10,000 bases of DNA, taken from assembly GCA_034096865.1 (NCBI GenBank), contig JAWQFJ010028950.1, positions 12,501 to 22,500 of the forward strand, read 5' to 3'. Position numbers and translations under genes: made by a program. Under the pieces are notes generated by a model. The model saw only the letters and a list, made by a program, of their open reading frames with translations, was not told the origin of the DNA and searched no databases. Shown in pieces: positions 7,969 through 10,000 of the stretch (within the stretch, counting starts at the first letter, position 1; the number at the start of each line of letters is the position of its first letter). The stretch is from Theodoxus fluviatilis (Eukaryota > Mollusca > Gastropoda > Cycloneritida > Neritidae).

Positions 7969-8082
7969 TTGTCTGACAGAGATTACCAGTGTAGCCAGGC
8001 CGACAGGAGCAAAAGAATGAGTCGCCTTGTCTGTTGGACTGACACGTGGCACCGTGTTGGCAGGGGTCGCTCTTACACATGT
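7969..8082 (-). CDS. Exon encoding one EGF-like domain
   Basis: This 114-nt exon has the same length and phase (1-1) as the downstream EGF exon. The acceptor is TTGTGTCCAG (AG at 8084-8083) after a pyrimidine-leaning tract, and the donor is GTAGGT from 7968. It encodes MCKSDPCQHGATC onwards to GYTGNLCQT. Its six cysteines are spaced 4, 5, 10, 1 and 8, a normal EGF pattern with a slightly longer third loop. CKSDPC fits the O-glucose consensus. QHGATC fits the O-fucose consensus. CRPGYTGNLC fits the EOGT-type O-GlcNAc consensus between cysteines 5 and 6. The calcium-binding DxDE start is absent (MCKS), so this is probably a non-calcium EGF domain. It is the upstream neighbour of the calcium-binding exon in the same transcript. 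Further exons must lie beyond the window or be unrecognised. Confidence 0.9.
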
Positions 8083-8737
8083 CTGGACACAAGAACATGC
8101 ACAGGATGCATAAGCACTGGGAAGTACACAAATACATTCCTAGACACATGGAGAAGAGACTTGATTCACCGAAATGCTTGACGGGGCTTACAATGATCAC
8201 CAGCAAATGGGTTTACAGAACGCCTCCGTCCATATGTGGTACTTGTAGATCTGGCTTGGTCCCTGTTGTGTTTGATTGAGTACAATTTAGTTATCTGAGC
8301 ATGCAGGACCTCCACTGCAGATGAACTACCGACCACGCTGATGCCATGGACGTATCTGTGTGTGCAGTCGAAAAATAGTGCAGTGGCTCGAGCTCTTGGC
8401 AGCTGCACAAGGCAGTTGGGTATCATGTTTCACCGTTGACTGACCGTTAATCTCCGTCAGTGCGATGTAAAACATTTCTGGGTCCCTTGAAATACATATT
8501 AAGCAGAAACAATCCCTCGTATTTTTAAAAACTTTATATAATGATAATGCTGTGTGCTGTTTGCTTGTCGCTTCCAGCGATGATGGTATACGGTGCAACT
8601 TTGCCTCTGTGCAAGGTATCAACTTTGTTATTGCAATCTGGTGGTAACGGGTAAAGCAAAGGTGGTCCGGTCAAGTGAGAGGATTATGGAAGGGAAGGGG
8701 ACATAACTCTGATGAGGGTTTCTCAGAAGCAGTCCTA
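8083..8737. other. Presumed upstream intron; nothing recognisable
   Basis: Upstream of the first EGF exon on the minus strand I find no further six-cysteine pattern, signal peptide or initiation context. Short open frames on both strands (8046-8279, 8166-8426, 8326-8622) have no recognisable content. No repeats of note were seen. Confidence 0.45.
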
Positions 8738-8849
8738 CCGCGTCATACGCGATCGCCTCGCGAGACCAGAGGCACGTTTTGTTGTGAAAGGTGAAAGTGA
8801 AGACTTCAGAGACGAGCGCTCACGGCGAGCGCTCGCAAGGACCAAAGCG
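8738..8849. other. CpG-dense patch
   Basis: Fifteen CpG dinucleotides fall in about 112 bp, in contrast to the CpG-poor surroundings. They include the clustered words ACGCGATCGCCTCGCGAG at 8749-8766. The patch lies upstream, with respect to the minus strand, of the EGF exons. It could be a regulatory element or a remnant of a transposon. No TATA box or initiator can be assigned. Confidence 0.45.
8813..8835. repeat. 9-bp perfect inverted repeat (hairpin)
   Basis: CGAGCGCTC at 8813-8821 and GAGCGCTCG at 8827-8835 are reverse complements separated by ACGGC. The right arm lies in the 12-bp palindrome GCGAGCGCTCGC (8825-8836). A GC-rich stem with a 5-base loop would be stable. Its role is unknown. 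Confidence 0.8.
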
Positions 8850-9150
8850 TTTCTTCTCAAGCCTGTTCTTCATTGACAAATACATCTTGGCTCATACTTT
8901 GCAAAATACTCATTAGCAAACATTCGGCAAATATTTAGCTTCTTAATATAGCTTGACGAAACAAAGCCAGGATCTCGCAATCAAAGGACATTTCCAATAT
9001 GGCATTAATAGGAACCATGTCCATACCGTAAGTGTGCAATGGCTGTACATGTAAACGAAGCGACATATTTTGTCTGCCATTGTGCTCTGAGGGGATCTCT
9101 CGAATATCTAGTACCAATAGCTATCGGCATTACCTGTCAAGCCAATATCC
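8838..9150. other. Unique AT-leaning sequence without a recognisable gene
   Basis: GCAAA words recur at 8901, 8916 and 8927 next to ATACT, CATTC and ATATTT, with no clean period. Open frames at 8935-9117 (minus) and 9032-9298 (plus) overlap each other and show no family signature. Confidence 0.45.
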
Positions 9151-9298
9151 CAAGTCTTGGAAAATGTTTGCAAGTCTTGGCGAAAACCAGTTTAGAAGCA
9201 GAACACGACCAAATATTCAGCGAATATATCCTAAGACCTGGCGAAGTTTGACCGAACACTTGGCCAGTATTTGCCTAGACTTGGCAAACACCAGTTAA
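9151..9298. repeat. Diverged CTTGGC motif repeats, about 104 bp apart
   Basis: CAAGTCTTGG occurs at 9151 and 9171. CTTGGC followed by (G/A)AA(A/C)ACCAGTT occurs at 9176 and again at 9280, 104 bp apart. Related words, AAGACCTGGCGAA near 9233 and CACTTGGCC near 9257, lie between. CAAGTCTTGG itself is close to palindromic. This looks like an old, decayed small repeat family. Confidence 0.5.
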
Positions 9299-9877
9299 GG
9301 ACCTGCTTAACTGAGCCTGCCCACCCATGACCTCACTGTACGCTCTCCTCTCTGGACGTTTTAGAAACACCTTTTGAGAGACAACGCGCATCTGGTCCCC
9401 CAAAGGGATCGCATATGGTGAGTCAGGATTGCTTCTGTAGACCCGTCTCTGTCAGAAGAAGATCCCGAGATCTTCCCTCTACATCCACATGTGTGACACA
9501 TCCTCTTTTATCCTGACGTCCAGAGATACTTGAGTTCTCCTAACGTGTACCAGGAAAGTCTAAAATTAAAACCCGGTGGTCGGTTTCCGAAAAGCTTTGT
9601 CCACAAACATGTCAATTCACAACAGCACTGTCCCTTTACAGCAAAACTATACTAGCACAACAATACCGCAGCGCATCGTCAAATGTTCACTAGGCGTGGA
9701 TGCTTTACTCTTGGGTTTAGTCCCGCGAAAACTCCATCAAGGTTGTCCATCTTGTATCTCCGCTGTTAACTCAGTTTCACCTGTTCATTTGCGCTCACTC
9801 TTCTCTGTATACCTGTATACCCTCCGCGGAAGCTTAAGCATGACCATGAACATTCTAGAATAAGCTGGGGCATTACT
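9299..9877. other. Unique sequence without a recognisable gene
   Basis: A plus-strand open frame of 95 codons (9576-9863) exists. Its translation has no domain, signal peptide or membrane segment that I recognise, and no splice-bounded structure. I treat it as chance. No RNA gene or repeat is evident. Confidence 0.45.
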
Positions 9878-9945
9878 AGTCAACTCGGATGTGTGTTATG
9901 TGACACATGAAGCAATGTATAACTATGTCACCTGCTGAGTTGACT
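9878..9945. repeat. Nested inverted repeats, about 68 bp
   Basis: AGTCAACTC (9878-9886) and GAGTTGACT (9937-9945) are perfect reverse complements enclosing 50 bp. Inside them GTGACA (9900-9905) pairs with TGTCAC (9926-9931). The whole could fold as a two-step hairpin or be a very short palindromic mobile-element remnant. No target-site duplication is obvious. Confidence 0.5.
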
Positions 9946-10000
9946 GAGTTATGTAATTAAGCCTTTTTGCCGCCAAAGGGACCCTTGAAAGATCTACAAA

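Noticed and set aside
8709..8731. Hammerhead ribozyme core (CTGATGA followed by a short stem and GAA)
   Set aside because: The required GAAA after helix II and the matching helices I and III are not present.
9576..9863. 95-codon plus-strand open frame
   Set aside because: No recognisable domain, signal peptide, splice pattern or codon bias. Chance length is plausible in this sequence.

Overview
The window looks like repeat-dominated nuclear DNA from a multicellular animal. It has long non-coding stretches, intron-interrupted coding sequence, and abundant micro- and minisatellites. It shows no operons, no bacterial-style gene packing and no viral or phage genes. The only secure coding sequence is two small exons on the minus strand, each encoding one EGF-like domain with consensus splice sites. 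Such exons, together with tetranucleotide-rich satellites, would suit a marine invertebrate such as a mollusc or a lancelet. That taxonomic guess is weak and rests on no diagnostic gene.

Layout. 41-920 is an array of exactly 44 copies of a 20-bp unit. 921-2121 has no recognisable gene. 2122-2233 is a 56-bp tandem duplication that carries a hairpin. 2380-2785 is degenerate CTCA/CGCT-type sequence passing into CAAC/AAAC-type sequence. 3235-3459 is GA/GATAGACA-rich. 4055-4754 is a CAGA array that ends in 35 perfect units, followed to about 5110 by homopurine GAAA/GGAA sequence with an internal 123-bp duplication. 5341-5472 is a 62-bp tandem duplication. 5622-5851 holds AT and GT dinucleotide tracts. 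6125-6207 is C-rich, so G-rich on the minus strand. 6355-6415 resembles the 3' tail of a retroelement.

The gene. On the minus strand, transcription runs from high to low coordinates. EGF exon 8082-7969 and EGF exon 7145-7032 are both exactly 114 nt and both phase 1-1. They carry Notch-type consensus sites for O-glucose and O-fucose; the second exon also has calcium-binding and Asx-hydroxylation consensus residues, and the first an EOGT-type O-GlcNAc consensus. They probably belong to a large secreted or membrane protein with EGF repeats, in the general style of Notch, Crumbs or fibropellin, but the identity cannot be fixed from two domains. A phase-compatible acidic open segment at 6715-6513 could be a downstream terminal exon, with low confidence.

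The most unusual structure lies in the 823-bp intron between the EGF exons. A 50-bp tandem repeat of seven copies has amplified the 3' splice site together with the first codons of the downstream EGF exon, leaving a ladder of near-identical decoy acceptors. The rest of that intron is a second, roughly 36-bp degenerate tandem array. 8738-8849 is CpG-dense with an inverted repeat, and 9878-9945 holds another inverted repeat.
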